Positions 36,701 to 48,224 of a stretch of DNA of 64,000 bases are shown one piece after another. How positions within the stretch are numbered: the stretch's first letter is position 1; each line of letters starts with the position of its first letter. Under the pieces are notes generated by a model, which saw only the letters and a list, made by a program, of their open reading frames with translations, did no database searches and was not told where the DNA came from. The translations under genes and the position numbers were made by a program. Location: the NCBI GenBank assembly GCA_021773645.1, contig JAJFJU010000026.1, forward strand, positions 124,001-188,000. The letters run 5' to 3'. The DNA is from Gammaproteobacteria bacterium (GTDB lineage: Bacteria > Pseudomonadota > Gammaproteobacteria > HK1).

Positions 36701-37195
36701 TTAAATACGCAGGCTTTTGGTTCCGCGTCCAATACCAAGGGCACCTGAACGCACCACCTCAAGGATGGATTTGGGTTCCAAGGCATCGATAAAGGCATCG
36801 AGTTTAGCGCCTACACCGGTAACCTCAATGGTATAGGTCGAACTGGAAACATCGAGGATGCGGCCACGGAAAATATCGGTAAGGCGCTTTAATTCCTCAC
36901 GCCGGGTCCCCGTGGCGCGCACCTTGACCAGCATCATGGCACGCTCAACGTGCTCTCCCTCGGTGAGATCCAGCACTTTGATCACATCAACCAGCTTATT
37001 GAGCTGCTTGGTGATCTGCTCGACGATCCCTTCGTCCTCCTCACGGGTGACCAAGGTCAAGCGTGAAACCGAAGGATCATCAGTAGGCGCCACACACAGG
37101 GAATGAATATTGTAGCCACGCGCCGAGAACAACCCCGCCACCCGGCTCAGGGAACCCGGCTCGTTTTCCATTAGCATCGCTATGATATGGCGCAT
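36701..37195 (-). CDS. ilvN: Acetolactate synthase small (regulatory) subunit
   Basis: A 164-residue regulatory subunit. The ACT domain at the N-terminus, [33 protein letters not shown], binds valine in relatives; a second ferredoxin-like domain begins near residue 80 (MLVKVRATGTRREELKRL). Length matches the IlvH-type subunit. Its ATG overlaps the ilvB stop by one base (TGATG), which supports equal production of both subunits. Confidence 0.97.
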   Translation of the reverse strand: MRHIIAMLMENEPGSLSRVAGLFSARGYNIHSLCVAPTDDPSVSRLTLVTREEDEGIVEQITKQLNKLVDVIKVLDLTEGEHVERAMMLVKVRATGTRREELKRLTDIFRGRILDVSSSTYTIEVTGVGAKLDAFIDALEPKSILEVVRSGALGIGRGTKSLRI

Positions 37196-38898
37196 CAGGC
37201 TAGCTCCCTCAACATCATCTCGTTATGCCCTCTACCCGCTTCCATCATGGGGTAGACGTTTTCAGAAGGGTCGGTAATAAAGTCCATAAACACCAGGCGG
37301 TCCTTTAGGGCCAAGGCCTCTTTCAATGCCCCCTCCACATCGGCAGGTTTATCGATACGCATGCCCACATGGCCAAAACTTTCCGCCAGCTTGACGAAAT
37401 CGGGTAGCGTTTCCAGATAAGTCTGAGAATAATTCTTCTCGTAAAAGAACTCCTGCCACTGGCGCACCATGCCCAGATAACCATTGTTCAGACTAATGAC
37501 CTTGACTGGCAGGCCATACTGCTTGGCAGTGGCCAGCTCCTGGATACACATCATGATGCTGCCATCGCCAGTAATGCAGGCCACGGTCTCATCCGGGTGG
37601 GCAAACTGCACCCCCATAGCCGCGGGCAAGCCAAAGCCCATGGTCCCGAGCCCGCCGGAATTGATCCAATGCCTTGGATCTTTGAAGGGATAATACTGGG
37701 CCGCAAACATCTGATGCTGACCCACATCCGAGGCCACATAGGCATCACCGTTGGTGAGTCTGTGGAACGTCTCCAACACCATTTGTGGTTTGATCAGCTC
37801 GCTGGAGGTGTCGTAGGAAAGACACCTCTTGGCGCGCCATCCCTCGATTTCCTCCCACCATGTCGCCAATGCCGCCTTATCCGCCTGCTGCTCACTGCTC
37901 TTGAGGGCAGTCAATAATTCGCCTAGCACTTCCTTGACCCCACCCACGATGGGGATGTGAACCTTGACCACCTTGGAGATGGAAGCCGGGTCAATGTCGA
38001 TATGGATAATCTTCGCCTTGGGGCAGAACTTTTTAACGTCCCCCACCACGCGATCATCAAAACGGGCGCCGATGGCAATGAGCACATCGCAACCATGCAT
38101 CGCCATATTCGCCTCATAGGTGCCATGCATCCCCAGCATGCCAACAAACTGCCGGTCCATGCCCGGATAGGCGCCCAGCCCCATGAGGGTACTGGTAATG
38201 GGATAACCCAATTGCTGCACTAACTGCCTTAATTCCGCCGAACTCTCGCCCAGCACCACGCCACCACCGGAATACACCATGGGGCGCTTGGCGCCAAGCA
38301 TCAGCTTGAGTGCCTTCTTAATCTGCCCACCGTGGCCCCGGGTGACCGGATTATAAGAGCGCATCTCTACTTTTTCCGGATACACATAGTCGGCCTTGAG
38401 CGCGGTGACATCCTTGGGGATATCCACCACTACCGGGCCAGGGCGACCGGAAGTGGCCACATGAAAGGCCTTCTTCAAGGTCACGGCCAGATCCTTCACA
38501 TCCTTGACCAGGAAATTATGCTTTACACAGGGGCGGGTGATGCCAACGCTATCCACCTCCTGAAAGGCATCGCTGCCAATGGCCTGAGTAGGCACCTGCC
38601 CGGTAATGATCACCATGGGGATGGAGTCCATATACGCGGTGGCGATACCCGTCACCGCATTGGTAGCACCAGGCCCTGAGGTAACCAATACCACGCCAGG
38701 CTTGCCAGTAGAGCGCGCATAGCCATCAGCCATGTGGGTGGCGCCTTGCTCGTGACGGGGCAGGATGTGTTTGACTGCATCCTGCTTGTACAGCTCATCG
38801 TAAATAAACAGTACCGCGCCACCGGGGTAACCAAAAAGATATTCCACTCCCTCGTCTTTAAGGAAGCGACAAAGGATTTGTGCGCCGGTGAGTTCCAC
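37195..38898 (-). CDS. ilvB: Acetolactate synthase large subunit
   Basis: A 567-residue thiamin diphosphate enzyme that condenses pyruvate with pyruvate or 2-oxobutyrate. N-terminal [21 protein letters not shown] with [20 protein letters not shown], the FAD region, and the ThDP motif [29 protein letters not shown] are present. The GTG at 38898 (VELTGAQIL) is preferred, because GAGG lies 9 bases upstream; an in-frame ATG at 38913 would overlap that site. An intrinsic terminator lies directly upstream (38919-38940), so readthrough must be controlled. First gene of ilvBNC. Confidence 0.96.
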   Translation of the reverse strand: MELTGAQILCRFLKDEGVEYLFGYPGGAVLFIYDELYKQDAVKHILPRHEQGATHMADGYARSTGKPGVVLVTSGPGATNAVTGIATAYMDSIPMVIITGQVPTQAIGSDAFQEVDSVGITRPCVKHNFLVKDVKDLAVTLKKAFHVATSGRPGPVVVDIPKDVTALKADYVYPEKVEMRSYNPVTRGHGGQIKKALKLMLGAKRPMVYSGGGVVLGESSAELRQLVQQLGYPITSTLMGLGAYPGMDRQFVGMLGMHGTYEANMAMHGCDVLIAIGARFDDRVVGDVKKFCPKAKIIHIDIDPASISKVVKVHIPIVGGVKEVLGELLTALKSSEQQADKAALATWWEEIEGWRAKRCLSYDTSSELIKPQMVLETFHRLTNGDAYVASDVGQHQMFAAQYYPFKDPRHWINSGGLGTMGFGLPAAMGVQFAHPDETVACITGDGSIMMCIQELATAKQYGLPVKVISLNNGYLGMVRQWQEFFYEKNYSQTYLETLPDFVKLAESFGHVGMRIDKPADVEGALKEALALKDRLVFMDFITDPSENVYPMMEAGRGHNEMMLRELA

Positions 38899-38918
38899 TA
38901 TTGACAACCTCATAAATG

Positions 38919-38940
38919 AAAAATGCCCGCAATAGCGGGC
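38919..38940 (-). terminator. Intrinsic terminator (attenuator) in the ilvB leader
   Basis: On the minus strand GCCCGC (38940-38935), loop TATT, GCGGGC (38930-38925), then ATTTTT (38924-38919). The GC-only 6-base stem plus T run forms a standard intrinsic terminator only 5 bases before the ATG at 38913. A weak leader frame (39052-38990, 20 codons, containing Leu-Leu, Ile and Val) lies upstream, but it is not rich in branched-chain codons, so the controlling signal is uncertain. Confidence 0.6.
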
Positions 38941-39124
38941 GCTGATACAGCATGCTGACCGGGTAAATTACTGGGTATTCGCAGATAGATCAAGGCACTG
39001 TAGGCTGTTGCTTAATCGGCATCCTAAGCAAGGGACGGAAAAACATCTGCATGATCTGACAGCGCCTATCATAAGGGTGACTTATACTCTCCTCTGAATC
39101 CCGGGCTAATATATGGATATTCCC

Positions 39125-39574
39125 ATGCGAAAATTTCTGCTGATACTGCTTACTCTGGCCACCTTGCTGCCCACGCAAGACAGCTTCGCCCGCATGTTCA
39201 AATGGGTCGACGGCAACGGTGAGGTTCAGTACACCCAACACCCCCCGGTGGGGCGCAGCGCCACAGAGATCAAGGCGCACACTTCTCCCGTCCGTGATGA
39301 AGATGCCAAAAAGCAGCTGGATGCATTGCAGGAAAGGGCCGAAGAACGACGACTGGAACGCAAACTGGGCGCAGAAAAGGCCGCACGGCTCAAAAAGACC
39401 AAGGAAGACAAACAGAAAAATTGCCTGACTGCCCGCAAGAATCTTGAGGTATTAATGACCGCGCCGAGGATACGTGACAAGAACACCGGCGGAGAATTCG
39501 TCTATCTTGATGAAAAGACCCGCCAAAAACGCCTTGACGCCACCCGGCAACAGATTAAAGAGAACTGCAAGTAG
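39125..39574 (+). CDS. DUF4124-domain exported protein
   Basis: A 149-residue protein. A signal peptide (MRKFLLILLTLATLLPTQDSFA) is followed by the DUF4124 motif RMFKWVDGNGEVQYTQHPP. From about residue 60 it is a charged helix, probably a coiled coil, rich in Glu, Lys and Arg (LQERAEERRLERKLGAEKAA), with two cysteines near the C-terminus. Such proteins are common in gammaproteobacterial envelopes and their role is unknown. The ATG at 39125 gives a proper signal peptide; an upstream in-frame ATG lies at 39113. It is divergent from ilvB. Confidence 0.8.
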   Translation: MRKFLLILLTLATLLPTQDSFARMFKWVDGNGEVQYTQHPPVGRSATEIKAHTSPVRDEDAKKQLDALQERAEERRLERKLGAEKAARLKKTKEDKQKNCLTARKNLEVLMTAPRIRDKNTGGEFVYLDEKTRQKRLDATRQQIKENCK

Positions 39575-39588
39575 CTTCTTCTCCCCTA

Positions 39589-39749
39589 GGAGCCTGTCTG
39601 ATTTAGGCGCTCGTAGCGAGGGAAAGACATTTTGTGACAGATTTTCCGGTCATTTGAGGATAATAACCGAGCTATTAGACGAAAAGGACCGGGGAATATG
39701 GCCAAAATGGCTTTTCCGCAGTAGAGCAGTCCTAAGTCCGACAGGCTCC
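39589..39749. mobile_element. Miniature inverted-repeat element before proS
   Basis: A 161-base non-coding unit. The left end GGAGCCTGTCTGATTTAGG and the right end, read inward on the other strand, GGAGCCTGTCGGACTTAGG, match at 17 of 19 positions. Both ends are flanked by TA (39587-39588 and 39750-39751), as left by a TA target duplication. No transposase is encoded. It ends 18 bases before the proS start codon, so proS transcription must start in or run through it. Confidence 0.75.
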
Positions 39750-39767
39750 TAAACAAGGTTTCAACCC

Positions 39768-41492
39768 ATGCGTACCACCCGACTTCTCCTGGCCACGGTC
39801 AAGGAGGTACCCGCTGATGCGGAAGTAATAAGCCACCAACTCATGTTGCGCGCGGGCATGATCCGAAAGCTCGCTGCCGGTCTCTATACTTGGCTGCCGC
39901 TGGGGCTACGCGTGCTGCGCAAGGTCGAGGCCATCGTACGCGAAGAGATGGATCGGGCGGGTGCCCAGGAGGTGCTCATGCCCGCCATTCAGCCCGCCGA
40001 GCTGTGGCAAGAATCTGGGCGCTGGGGGGAGTTTGGACCGGAATTGCTACGCCTCCATGACCGACATCAGCGAGAATTTTGCGTCGGCCCCACCCATGAA
40101 GAGGTGATTACCGACATGGTGCGACGGGAGATCCGCAGCTATAAGCAGTTGCCCAGCAATTTTTATCAGATCCAGGCCAAATTCCGGGATGAGACCCGCC
40201 CCCGCTTTGGCGTCATGCGGGCGCGTGAATTCTTGATGAAGGATGCCTATTCCTTCGATTTGGACAAGGAAGGTCTGGATCGCAGTTATCAAACTATGCG
40301 CGCCACCTACACCCGAATCTTCAGCCGTACCGGCCTCGACTTCCGCGTGGTGAAGGCAGACACCGGTGCCATTGGCGGCAGTGGCTCAGAGGAATTTCAC
40401 GTGCTTGCCGACTCCGGTGAGGACGCCATCGCCTTCAGCAGCAAAGGCGATTATGCGGCCAATATCGAGATGGCCGCTACGGTTCCATCTCTGGAGCCCC
40501 GTGCCGCCGCCACTGACACACTCGCCGAACAGGCCACCCCTGGGGTGCAAAGCATTGAGGAGGTAAGCAAATTCCTCGATGTGCCGGCAACGCGTTGTCT
40601 CAAAACCTTGCTGGTGGAAGGAGTCGATGATCAACTGGTGGCCCTGGTACTGCGCGGCGATCACCAGCTCAATCTCATCAAAGCCGGCAAACATCCCTTG
40701 GTCACGACGCCCGTTACCCTGGCGACAGAGAAGCAAGTCCGGGCTGCCACTGGTGCCAGCCCCGGCTCCATCGGACCCATTGGACTCAGCATCCCGGTGA
40801 TTGCCGATTACGCAGCCCTAGAGGCCACGGATTTCGTCTGTGGTGCCAATGTCGATGGCCAACATTTGAGCGGCACCAACTGGGAGCGCGACCTGCCGCT
40901 AGCCGAAGCTGCCGATCTGCGTAATGTTGTGGATGGGGATCCGAGCCCCGATGGCCATGGCACCCTCGCCATCGCCCGCGGCATCGAAGTGGGACACATC
41001 TTTCAATTGGGGACCAAATACAGCGAGGCCATGAACGCAGTCTGCCTTAACGAAGCAGGCAAGGCCGTGGCTCTCAGCATGGGTTGTTATGGCATCGGCG
41101 TCTCGCGGGTGGTGGCCGCTGCCATCGAACAGAACCACGATGCCCGTGGCATCACCTGGCCCACCGCCATCGCACCGTTTCAGGTGGCCCTGCTACCCAT
41201 GAATATGCACAAATCCACACGCCTAAAGGCCGCCATGGAGATACTCTATAGTGAGCTGTGTGAGGCGGGAATTGAGGTGCTGTTTGATGATCGCCGGGTG
41301 CGCCCGGGGGTGATGTTTGCCGACGCAGAGTTGATCGGCATCCCCCACCGCATCGTCCTCGGTGACCGTGGCCTCGACTCGGGAATGGCGGAATACAAAG
41401 GCCGCCGCGATGAGGAAAATACTGAAATCCCGGTGGCCGAGGTGGCTGCCTGGGTCGGCAAACGCATCGTCACCGAGTTAACTGCGAGCTAA
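39768..41492 (+). CDS. proS: Prolyl-tRNA synthetase, bacterial type with editing domain
   Basis: A 574-residue class II synthetase. Motif 1 and 2 regions read [35 protein letters not shown] and [25 protein letters not shown]. The YbaK-like editing insert (about 235-380) includes [16 protein letters not shown] and [14 protein letters not shown]. Motif 3 is [18 protein letters not shown] and the anticodon-binding domain ends near residue 565. AAGG lies about 10 bases before the ATG. It is preceded closely by a miniature element and convergent with the sugar-acid kinase gene, overlapping it by 4 bases. Confidence 0.97.
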   Translation: MRTTRLLLATVKEVPADAEVISHQLMLRAGMIRKLAAGLYTWLPLGLRVLRKVEAIVREEMDRAGAQEVLMPAIQPAELWQESGRWGEFGPELLRLHDRHQREFCVGPTHEEVITDMVRREIRSYKQLPSNFYQIQAKFRDETRPRFGVMRAREFLMKDAYSFDLDKEGLDRSYQTMRATYTRIFSRTGLDFRVVKADTGAIGGSGSEEFHVLADSGEDAIAFSSKGDYAANIEMAATVPSLEPRAAATDTLAEQATPGVQSIEEVSKFLDVPATRCLKTLLVEGVDDQLVALVLRGDHQLNLIKAGKHPLVTTPVTLATEKQVRAATGASPGSIGPIGLSIPVIADYAALEATDFVCGANVDGQHLSGTNWERDLPLAEAADLRNVVDGDPSPDGHGTLAIARGIEVGHIFQLGTKYSEAMNAVCLNEAGKAVALSMGCYGIGVSRVVAAAIEQNHDARGITWPTAIAPFQVALLPMNMHKSTRLKAAMEILYSELCEAGIEVLFDDRRVRPGVMFADAELIGIPHRIVLGDRGLDSGMAEYKGRRDEENTEIPVAEVAAWVGKRIVTELTAS

Positions 41493-42907
41493 GAGCCTGC
41501 CAGTTTGTGGGCAATGGCTAGCAGACCATCCTTATCGCCCACATTGCCAGGAAAGACAATGTAGGGCAGCCCTGGAAAACGGCTCTCGGGTCCCAGATTC
41601 CACACCGGCACCCCCGGCAGAATCTGCCCCGGCACCAAGGCACGCTTTACCTCCAAACCGAGGGTGGCCAAATCGCTGGAGGTAATCCCACCCTTGGCCA
41701 CCAGATATCGCGGCCGAGTGCTTATCCCTCGAAGCATCGCCACCAATCCAGAGGAAACGCGCTGGCTGATGTCGAGATTGGCCTCCTTGCCCGCCACCGT
41801 GTGTAGCAAGCGCCCAGTATAGATCACCACATCCTGCCCCGCTTTCAGGGCCTGCTCTGCAGCCCCGGCAACCCGCTGAATTTCTCGCCCTCGGCCCATC
41901 TCCTCCAACAGTTGCTCCACATCTACTTCCAACGCTAAACAGGGCCAGGCAGCCAGCAAAGCCTCTAATTGAGCGGTAGTTTTTGGAACATGGGAACCCA
42001 CCATCATCAGACCACCACCGGACCCCAAATCCAGCTCCGTAGGCTCCAGCAAGGCTCGCGGTTCCAGTCCGATGCGCGCAGGCACAAAGGAAGCCGCGGT
42101 ACGACACAAAAATCTCTTACCACCCGCCTCCACCGCCAGCAGCGCCAGACTAAAAACCTCAAGATCGCGCATATGCGCAGCATTGACCACGCACACGGCA
42201 CCACGCGGTAACGCATTGAGCAAGGCACTAACCCGCTCAACTCCGCCACAACGCAGATCATCAATGGAGATAGAGACCACCTCGTTAGCCACTACTTGTC
42301 CCGCGGTCTTTTCCTCCACCCATGCGCGCAAATTAGAGGCCTTAAAGCCAAACGCCGTATCGCGGGCAAAGGCAGTTTCCCCGGCCGGAACAAAACAGCC
42401 GGCCTCGTCTACATAATGCACATCAGCAACGGTATAACGCCCCCCCTCCAGGAAAAAGGGAATCAGAATCCAGGCATGAAAGCGGTCATCCAAGCCCTCG
42501 GCCAGCGCCTCCACCTCGCCGGGGAAATGCCCACGCAGAGTAGAATCACTGCGACTTACCACGGTGAAATCTTGCCCAGTCTGGGCCGCTGCCTGAGCCA
42601 GATTCGCAGCAACTTCCAAGGTCAGCGCCCTTGCCTCTGCCAAGGGCAAACCACGGGAATTAGTAAGGATGTAAAAAGCTGGATAGTCACCCGCCAGTTC
42701 CGTCGCCAGGCTATCCACAGACCAGTCACACAGCACCGGCAAATCATGCACCGTCTGACAACCCGTAGGATCATCATCTAGCACCACCAACTTACGCTGG
42801 CTCGCGCATACCGCCTTACGAATCGCCGGCAATAAATCTTCTGAAACCGGGGACGGCAATGCCCCCAACACCTGTTCCCGCTGCATTCGAGTCTGTTCCT
42901 CAACCAT
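41489..42907 (-). CDS. Four-carbon acid sugar kinase family protein (DUF1537)
   Basis: A 472-residue protein of the OtnK/DtnK-type family that phosphorylates four-carbon sugar acids such as threonate or erythronate. The N-terminal domain has [19 protein letters not shown] and [17 protein letters not shown]. The C-terminal nucleotide-binding domain has [18 protein letters not shown] and [18 protein letters not shown]. Family members usually sit beside an aldolase, dehydrogenase or isomerase of this pathway; none is here, so the substrate is not set. AGGA lies about 8 bases before the ATG. It follows acyP by 10 bases. Confidence 0.85.
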   Translation of the reverse strand: MVEEQTRMQREQVLGALPSPVSEDLLPAIRKAVCASQRKLVVLDDDPTGCQTVHDLPVLCDWSVDSLATELAGDYPAFYILTNSRGLPLAEARALTLEVAANLAQAAAQTGQDFTVVSRSDSTLRGHFPGEVEALAEGLDDRFHAWILIPFFLEGGRYTVADVHYVDEAGCFVPAGETAFARDTAFGFKASNLRAWVEEKTAGQVVANEVVSISIDDLRCGGVERVSALLNALPRGAVCVVNAAHMRDLEVFSLALLAVEAGGKRFLCRTAASFVPARIGLEPRALLEPTELDLGSGGGLMMVGSHVPKTTAQLEALLAAWPCLALEVDVEQLLEEMGRGREIQRVAGAAEQALKAGQDVVIYTGRLLHTVAGKEANLDISQRVSSGLVAMLRGISTRPRYLVAKGGITSSDLATLGLEVKRALVPGQILPGVPVWNLGPESRFPGLPYIVFPGNVGDKDGLLAIAHKLAGS

Positions 42908-42917
42908 CTATTTTTTC

Positions 42918-43196
42918 CTAAGCGGTGGAAAAATCTTGCGGGGCTATAGCACCTGCGACATCCTGGCAATCCAGTTGATCAACACGAGCTGCGGTAGGCC
43001 CCCGACGTAACCAGGCACATAGGGCTCGCACCGCAGAGGCCTCCCCACACGCCAGCACCTCCACTCGACCATCCGACAGATTATTGGCATGCCCAGTGAG
43101 CCCCAGCTCCAAGGCCTTCTGACGAGTCGAAGCGCGGAAATACACCCCCTGCACCCGTCCATCCACCAGGCATCTCCGACAGATAAGCTCGCTCAT
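42918..43196 (-). CDS. acyP: Acylphosphatase
   Basis: A 92-residue acylphosphatase, which hydrolyses carboxyl-phosphate bonds. The substrate-binding loop with its catalytic Arg reads VDGRVQGVYFRAST, and the catalytic Asn is in GLTGHANNLSDGRVEV. Length is normal for the family. The C-terminus (GAIAPQDFSTA) resembles other bacterial AcyP. It is the upstream partner of the four-carbon acid sugar kinase gene. Confidence 0.95.
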   Translation of the reverse strand: MSELICRRCLVDGRVQGVYFRASTRQKALELGLTGHANNLSDGRVEVLACGEASAVRALCAWLRRGPTAARVDQLDCQDVAGAIAPQDFSTA

Positions 43197-43320
43197 AAAT
43201 CCACCGTGTCATCATTGATATCGAAAAAATAATTATAGCTCCTCGCCCTTGTGCCGATAACTTTCATCTACAGACTGAATTCTGCGAGAATCAGCACATC
43301 GCTTTTTCCTAGGACGCCCC

Positions 43321-44928
43321 ATGGCATTAAACCTCCACCTTCCACAGGTGGCCGCACAAGCCGACCCCGAGGTTGAAATACGATCCGTCTATGTGGAGGA
43401 ATGGGTCGATGCCCTGCCCTACGCCAATTCCGGGGTGCTCATGCGCGAGTTGCAGGACGCCCTCCAAAAACTCAACCGATCGCCTCTAAAGCCCAGCCTG
43501 CGCTTAGAACTACTGGAACACTACCGTCAGCCTTGCCTACGTCTGCTACAAAACAGAGAGGTACAAACTTCCGCTGTCCATGCCGGCACCTTTGAAAAAG
43601 TTCGTGCCGAAACTGGTGAGCTACGCCAACTGCTGGCAGAACTGGCCAACGGTTATAAACGGGTGCTCAGCGACAGCCTGACCGGCCGCAGCCGATGGGG
43701 GAAAAATAAAACAGTCGCGACCGCCACGCAACGAAGCATCCATTGCCTAGTCAACCAACAGCTACTTTGTTTTGAACAATACCACTCGATTCCCGCCGCC
43801 CTGTGGCGTGAACTGGGCGAGTTATGGGCCTTTGCCGAAAAGTCAGGGTTCCATCAACAATCAGGAAAAGCCAATGCGAGCTCTGCGGATGCACACCTGA
43901 GCCCCGAGAATCTATATAAGCAAATCCTGCTCTGCAGCCTGGTGGATCCCTGTCATCTCGCCTACGGCGCGATCTGGAAGATATCCCGCTTACTGACAAG
44001 CTATACGGATAAAGCCGTCTTTCAGGTGGGCAAACCCATCGACAAATTGACCGGCCTATTTCTTGTACCCACCAATGGAGAGGCTCCCAGCCCCTGCCGC
44101 GAGGCACCCACTGCAGTGGATTCTTGCCAGCTGCTTGATACCAGCCCACTGCTTACGGCACTGCGCACTCAGCTTGAGCTACCACCCAAAAGTCATAGCT
44201 CAGAGACCCATGCTCTGCTGCAACACATGGTGCGTGCCTTTAGCCTACCCCCACAGCGTCATCTGCCCCGCGCTGCCGGAAAAGGAGAGGTGCTAATCGC
44301 CAGTGGGCTCAGCACTCTGCATCATTACCTGGGAGAAGGCTCAACCGATACGACGACTGGCATCGCTGGCAACGAACCGCATGCGGAAACCGGGGATGCA
44401 GACGATATTGAAATTGGACTGCCGGACAATGAATTCACCTCTGGCCCAGCGATCCACAGCTACGCAACTGAGTCTTGGGAGATAACCAACGAGGGTCCAG
44501 GTGGAGTGGGAATGCTGCGTCAACTTTCTCCCGGCGTTACCCCTCGAGTTGGAGAACTGGTGGGCATACGCAGCCAACCGGAAACACGCTGGAGTATCGG
44601 GGTGGTGCGATGGCTCAACATAGGTGAGAACGGGGCCCACCAGGCTGGCGTCCAGCTGCTGGGAAAAAAGGCACGTGCAGTTATGCTACGCCCGACAGAG
44701 TCCAAGGCATCCGCCCTGAATCAACTACCCGCTTTAGTACTGGCGGCTGCAGATGATTCGGGAAAACCCACCCTCCTCATCCCTGCCGGTATCTACGCCG
44801 CCGAACGCCCCATGCGAGTCACCACCAGCAACGGCGCCACCCACCGAATCGTACTCGAACGCTGCTTGGATAATAGTGGGAACTATGAGCGTGTGGACTA
44901 CCGCGCCGCAAACAACGGAGGCGGCTAA
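43321..44928 (+). CDS. Large cytoplasmic protein with C-terminal PilZ-like domain
   Basis: A 535-residue protein without signal peptide or membrane segment. Residues 1-330 are mostly helical (LMRELQDALQKLNRSPLKPSLRLELLEHYRQPCLRLLQ) and match no family I can name. An acidic linker follows. The C-terminal part (about 385-525) has the layout of a PilZ domain: SWEITNEGPGGVGML, VGELVGIRSQPETRWSIGVVRWL and HQAGVQLLGKKARAVMLRP. The canonical D/NxSxxG is changed to NEGPGG, and no clear RxxxR is visible, so c-di-GMP binding is doubtful. AGGA lies 7 bases before the ATG. It is divergent from acyP. Confidence 0.65.
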   Translation: MALNLHLPQVAAQADPEVEIRSVYVEEWVDALPYANSGVLMRELQDALQKLNRSPLKPSLRLELLEHYRQPCLRLLQNREVQTSAVHAGTFEKVRAETGELRQLLAELANGYKRVLSDSLTGRSRWGKNKTVATATQRSIHCLVNQQLLCFEQYHSIPAALWRELGELWAFAEKSGFHQQSGKANASSADAHLSPENLYKQILLCSLVDPCHLAYGAIWKISRLLTSYTDKAVFQVGKPIDKLTGLFLVPTNGEAPSPCREAPTAVDSCQLLDTSPLLTALRTQLELPPKSHSSETHALLQHMVRAFSLPPQRHLPRAAGKGEVLIASGLSTLHHYLGEGSTDTTTGIAGNEPHAETGDADDIEIGLPDNEFTSGPAIHSYATESWEITNEGPGGVGMLRQLSPGVTPRVGELVGIRSQPETRWSIGVVRWLNIGENGAHQAGVQLLGKKARAVMLRPTESKASALNQLPALVLAAADDSGKPTLLIPAGIYAAERPMRVTTSNGATHRIVLERCLDNSGNYERVDYRAANNGGG

Positions 44929-44934
44929 GGAAGC

Positions 44935-45396
44935 TCAACGAAATGCCCGCTCCACCCGCTTGTGCACTTCGGCTGCAAGCACACGAAGTTTTTCCATCTC
45001 ACCCCGCCGTGCTGCCCGCTGTGCAGTAGATAAATAAAGCGCCGCAGCACTCACATCCAGCCCCTTTTTTCGGCCTTCAGTCACGGCTTGGGTTGCCAAG
45101 ATGAGAATCTCACTGATAGTGCGCGCAGCTAGCGCCACCTTCCTCGCTGCCAAGGCCTTGCGTCGTGCATCACCGTAGTCCTGTTGGCGCAGATCCGAGC
45201 GCGCCCCCAGCAGTAGGGTCTCTGCCCGATCCAGCTTATTCGGGCTATGGCTACCAGCCCCAGCGACCCGTGCCGCCTGAATTGCCTGGCGGGCATCGCT
45301 CATCTCCTGAGTTGGGGCCACGGCACAGGCCATCAGCATAGCCACACCACCAAAGGCCACAAAAAGACGCATCCATCGGGTCCACAACAAAGACAT
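44935..45396 (-). CDS. DUF4398-type lipoprotein
   Basis: A 153-residue predicted lipoprotein. The signal sequence contains FVAFGGVAMLMACAVAP, with the lipobox LMAC. The mature part is all helical and Ala/Arg-rich: EMSDARQAIQAARVAGAGS, LDRAETLLLGARSDLRQQDYGDARRKALAARKVA. This fits the DUF4398 family of outer-membrane associated proteins of unknown function. The ATG at 45396 has GGAA 7 bases upstream; an in-frame start at 45456 would spoil the signal peptide. Convergent with the PilZ-like gene. Confidence 0.78.
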   Translation of the reverse strand: MSLLWTRWMRLFVAFGGVAMLMACAVAPTQEMSDARQAIQAARVAGAGSHSPNKLDRAETLLLGARSDLRQQDYGDARRKALAARKVALAARTISEILILATQAVTEGRKKGLDVSAAALYLSTAQRAARRGEMEKLRVLAAEVHKRVERAFR

Positions 45397-45512
45397 AAAA
45401 TGGTTCCAGCTAACGGGAAAGCCTATAATCCGCCGGCACGCTAGCACCGCCTCCAAAGAACTGTCAACACTATAAGGCAGACCTTCCCCAATACCCGTCC
45501 AGAGGACTCACA

Positions 45513-45860
45513 ATGAGCGTTACCATCTTTCACAACCCGCGCTGCAGCAAGTCTCGCCAGACCCTGAAAATGCTGCAGGAGCGGGGCATTGATCCAGAAA
45601 TTGTGGAGTACCTGAAGACTCCGCCCACCACCGAGCGACTGGAAGAAATTCTCGGTCTGCTGGGCATGGACCCGCGGCAACTGATGCGCACCGGCGAAAG
45701 CATTTACAAAGAACAAAACCTTGTAGATAGTTCGCTTTCTCGCGCCGCCCTGGTGCAGGCCATGAGTGATCATCCGATCCTCATAGAGCGCCCAATCGTG
45801 CTGGCCAACAACAAGGCGGCACTCGGTCGCCCGCCGGAAAACGTGTTGGAGATCGTCTAG
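45513..45860 (+). CDS. arsC: Arsenate reductase, glutaredoxin-dependent (ArsC/YfgD type)
   Basis: A 115-residue ArsC-family protein. IFHNPRCSKSRQTLKMLQE carries the catalytic Cys, and ILIERPIVLANNKAALGRPPENV contains the conserved RPIV segment. It is of the YfgD type that lies next to hda/perM in enteric bacteria rather than in an ars operon. No arsR or arsB is nearby, so a general redox role is as likely as arsenate reduction. AGAGGA precedes the ATG by 6 bases. The wrbA ATG follows its stop directly. Confidence 0.93.
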   Translation: MSVTIFHNPRCSKSRQTLKMLQERGIDPEIVEYLKTPPTTERLEEILGLLGMDPRQLMRTGESIYKEQNLVDSSLSRAALVQAMSDHPILIERPIVLANNKAALGRPPENVLEIV

Positions 45861-47157
<1,297 letters not shown>

Positions 47158-47161
<4 letters not shown>

Positions 47162-48210
47162 GGCTGGTAGTAATCGCTTTCGCGGTAAGCGCTATGCAAG
47201 TGGACGAGCAACACCATGATCGCCGCGGCCACGGGCAGCGCCAGCAGGATGCCGATAAAGCCAAACAATTGGCCACCGGCGAGCACCGCGAAAAGCACCG
47301 CTACCGGGTGCAAGCCAATGCGCTCGCCCACCAAACGTGGTGTCAAAAACATTCCCTCGACCAACTGCCCCACCACAAAGACCAAACCCGCAAGCAATAC
47401 CGGCTCCAAGGCATGAAACTGAAAAAAGGCGGCGATGCTAGCAAAGGTGAGGCCGACCATCAGGCCCAGATAAGGTACAAAGCTCACCAGACCAGCGGTG
47501 ATGCCAATGAGCAACGCCAGCTCCAAGCCAAGCAGTGAAAGCCCTGCGCTATAAATCACCGCAAGCGCTACCATCACTAATAACTGGCCGCGCATAAACT
47601 CCGCCAGCACCTTGTCCACCTCGCCCGCCAGCACCACCATCCGTGGTTCGACATGGCGTGGCAGCAGCTCTCGCAGGTGTTGCATCAGCACATCCCAATC
47701 CCGCAGCAGATAAAAGGTCAACACCGGAATCAGCACCAGATTCCCGATCCACGCCAGTATCATCATCCCGGATTGGGATATCTCCGCCACCAGATTAAGC
47801 GCGAACCCACCCGCCTTTTGCCAGTTTTGCGTCAACGCCTGGCGTAGCGTGTCAATCTCGGGCAACTCGCCCTCGATCCCCAACATCTCGGATAGTCGTG
47901 GCAGTAGATAGGTCTGCGTCCACTCCAGGCACGCCGGCAACAAGCGCAGAAAAGAGAGGATTTGTTGCTGCAACAGGGGCACCAGGAATAACACCAGTAA
48001 CAGGCCCAAGGTGCCGAAAATAACGAACACACACACCACTGCGAGGGAACGAGGGACTCGCGGTCCCTCCAGGCGGTCGACCAGCGGGTCACCCAAATAA
48101 CCCAGTAGCCCAGCGACAGCGAAGGGGATGAGTACCGGGGCCAGTAAATACAGCAGCCCACCCACAGCAGCCGTGCCGGCTAATAGCAACCATCGCTGCG
48201 AGTCATTCAT
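47158..48210 (-). CDS. perM: AI-2E family transporter (PerM-like permease)
   Basis: A 350-residue membrane protein of the AI-2E/PerM family. Hydrophobic segments run from the start (WLLLAGTAAVGGLLYLLAPVLIPFAVAGLLGYLGDPLVDRLE), through a central pair with VLIPVLTFYLLRDWDVL, to the terminal LFGFIGILLALPVAAAIMVLL; LTPRLVGERIGLHPVAVLFAVLAGGQLFG is the family signature. The start at 48210 (MNDSQRW) matches relatives and has GGAA 8 bases upstream; an ATG at 48228 overlaps the DUF2066 stop. The substrate is unknown. Confidence 0.9.
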
Positions 48211-48224
48211 GCGGGGCATTCCAC

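Noticed and set aside
38990-39052. A 20-codon frame as an ilvB leader peptide.
   Set aside because: Only four of its residues are Ile, Leu or Val, with no run except one Leu pair; kept only as a remark with the terminator.
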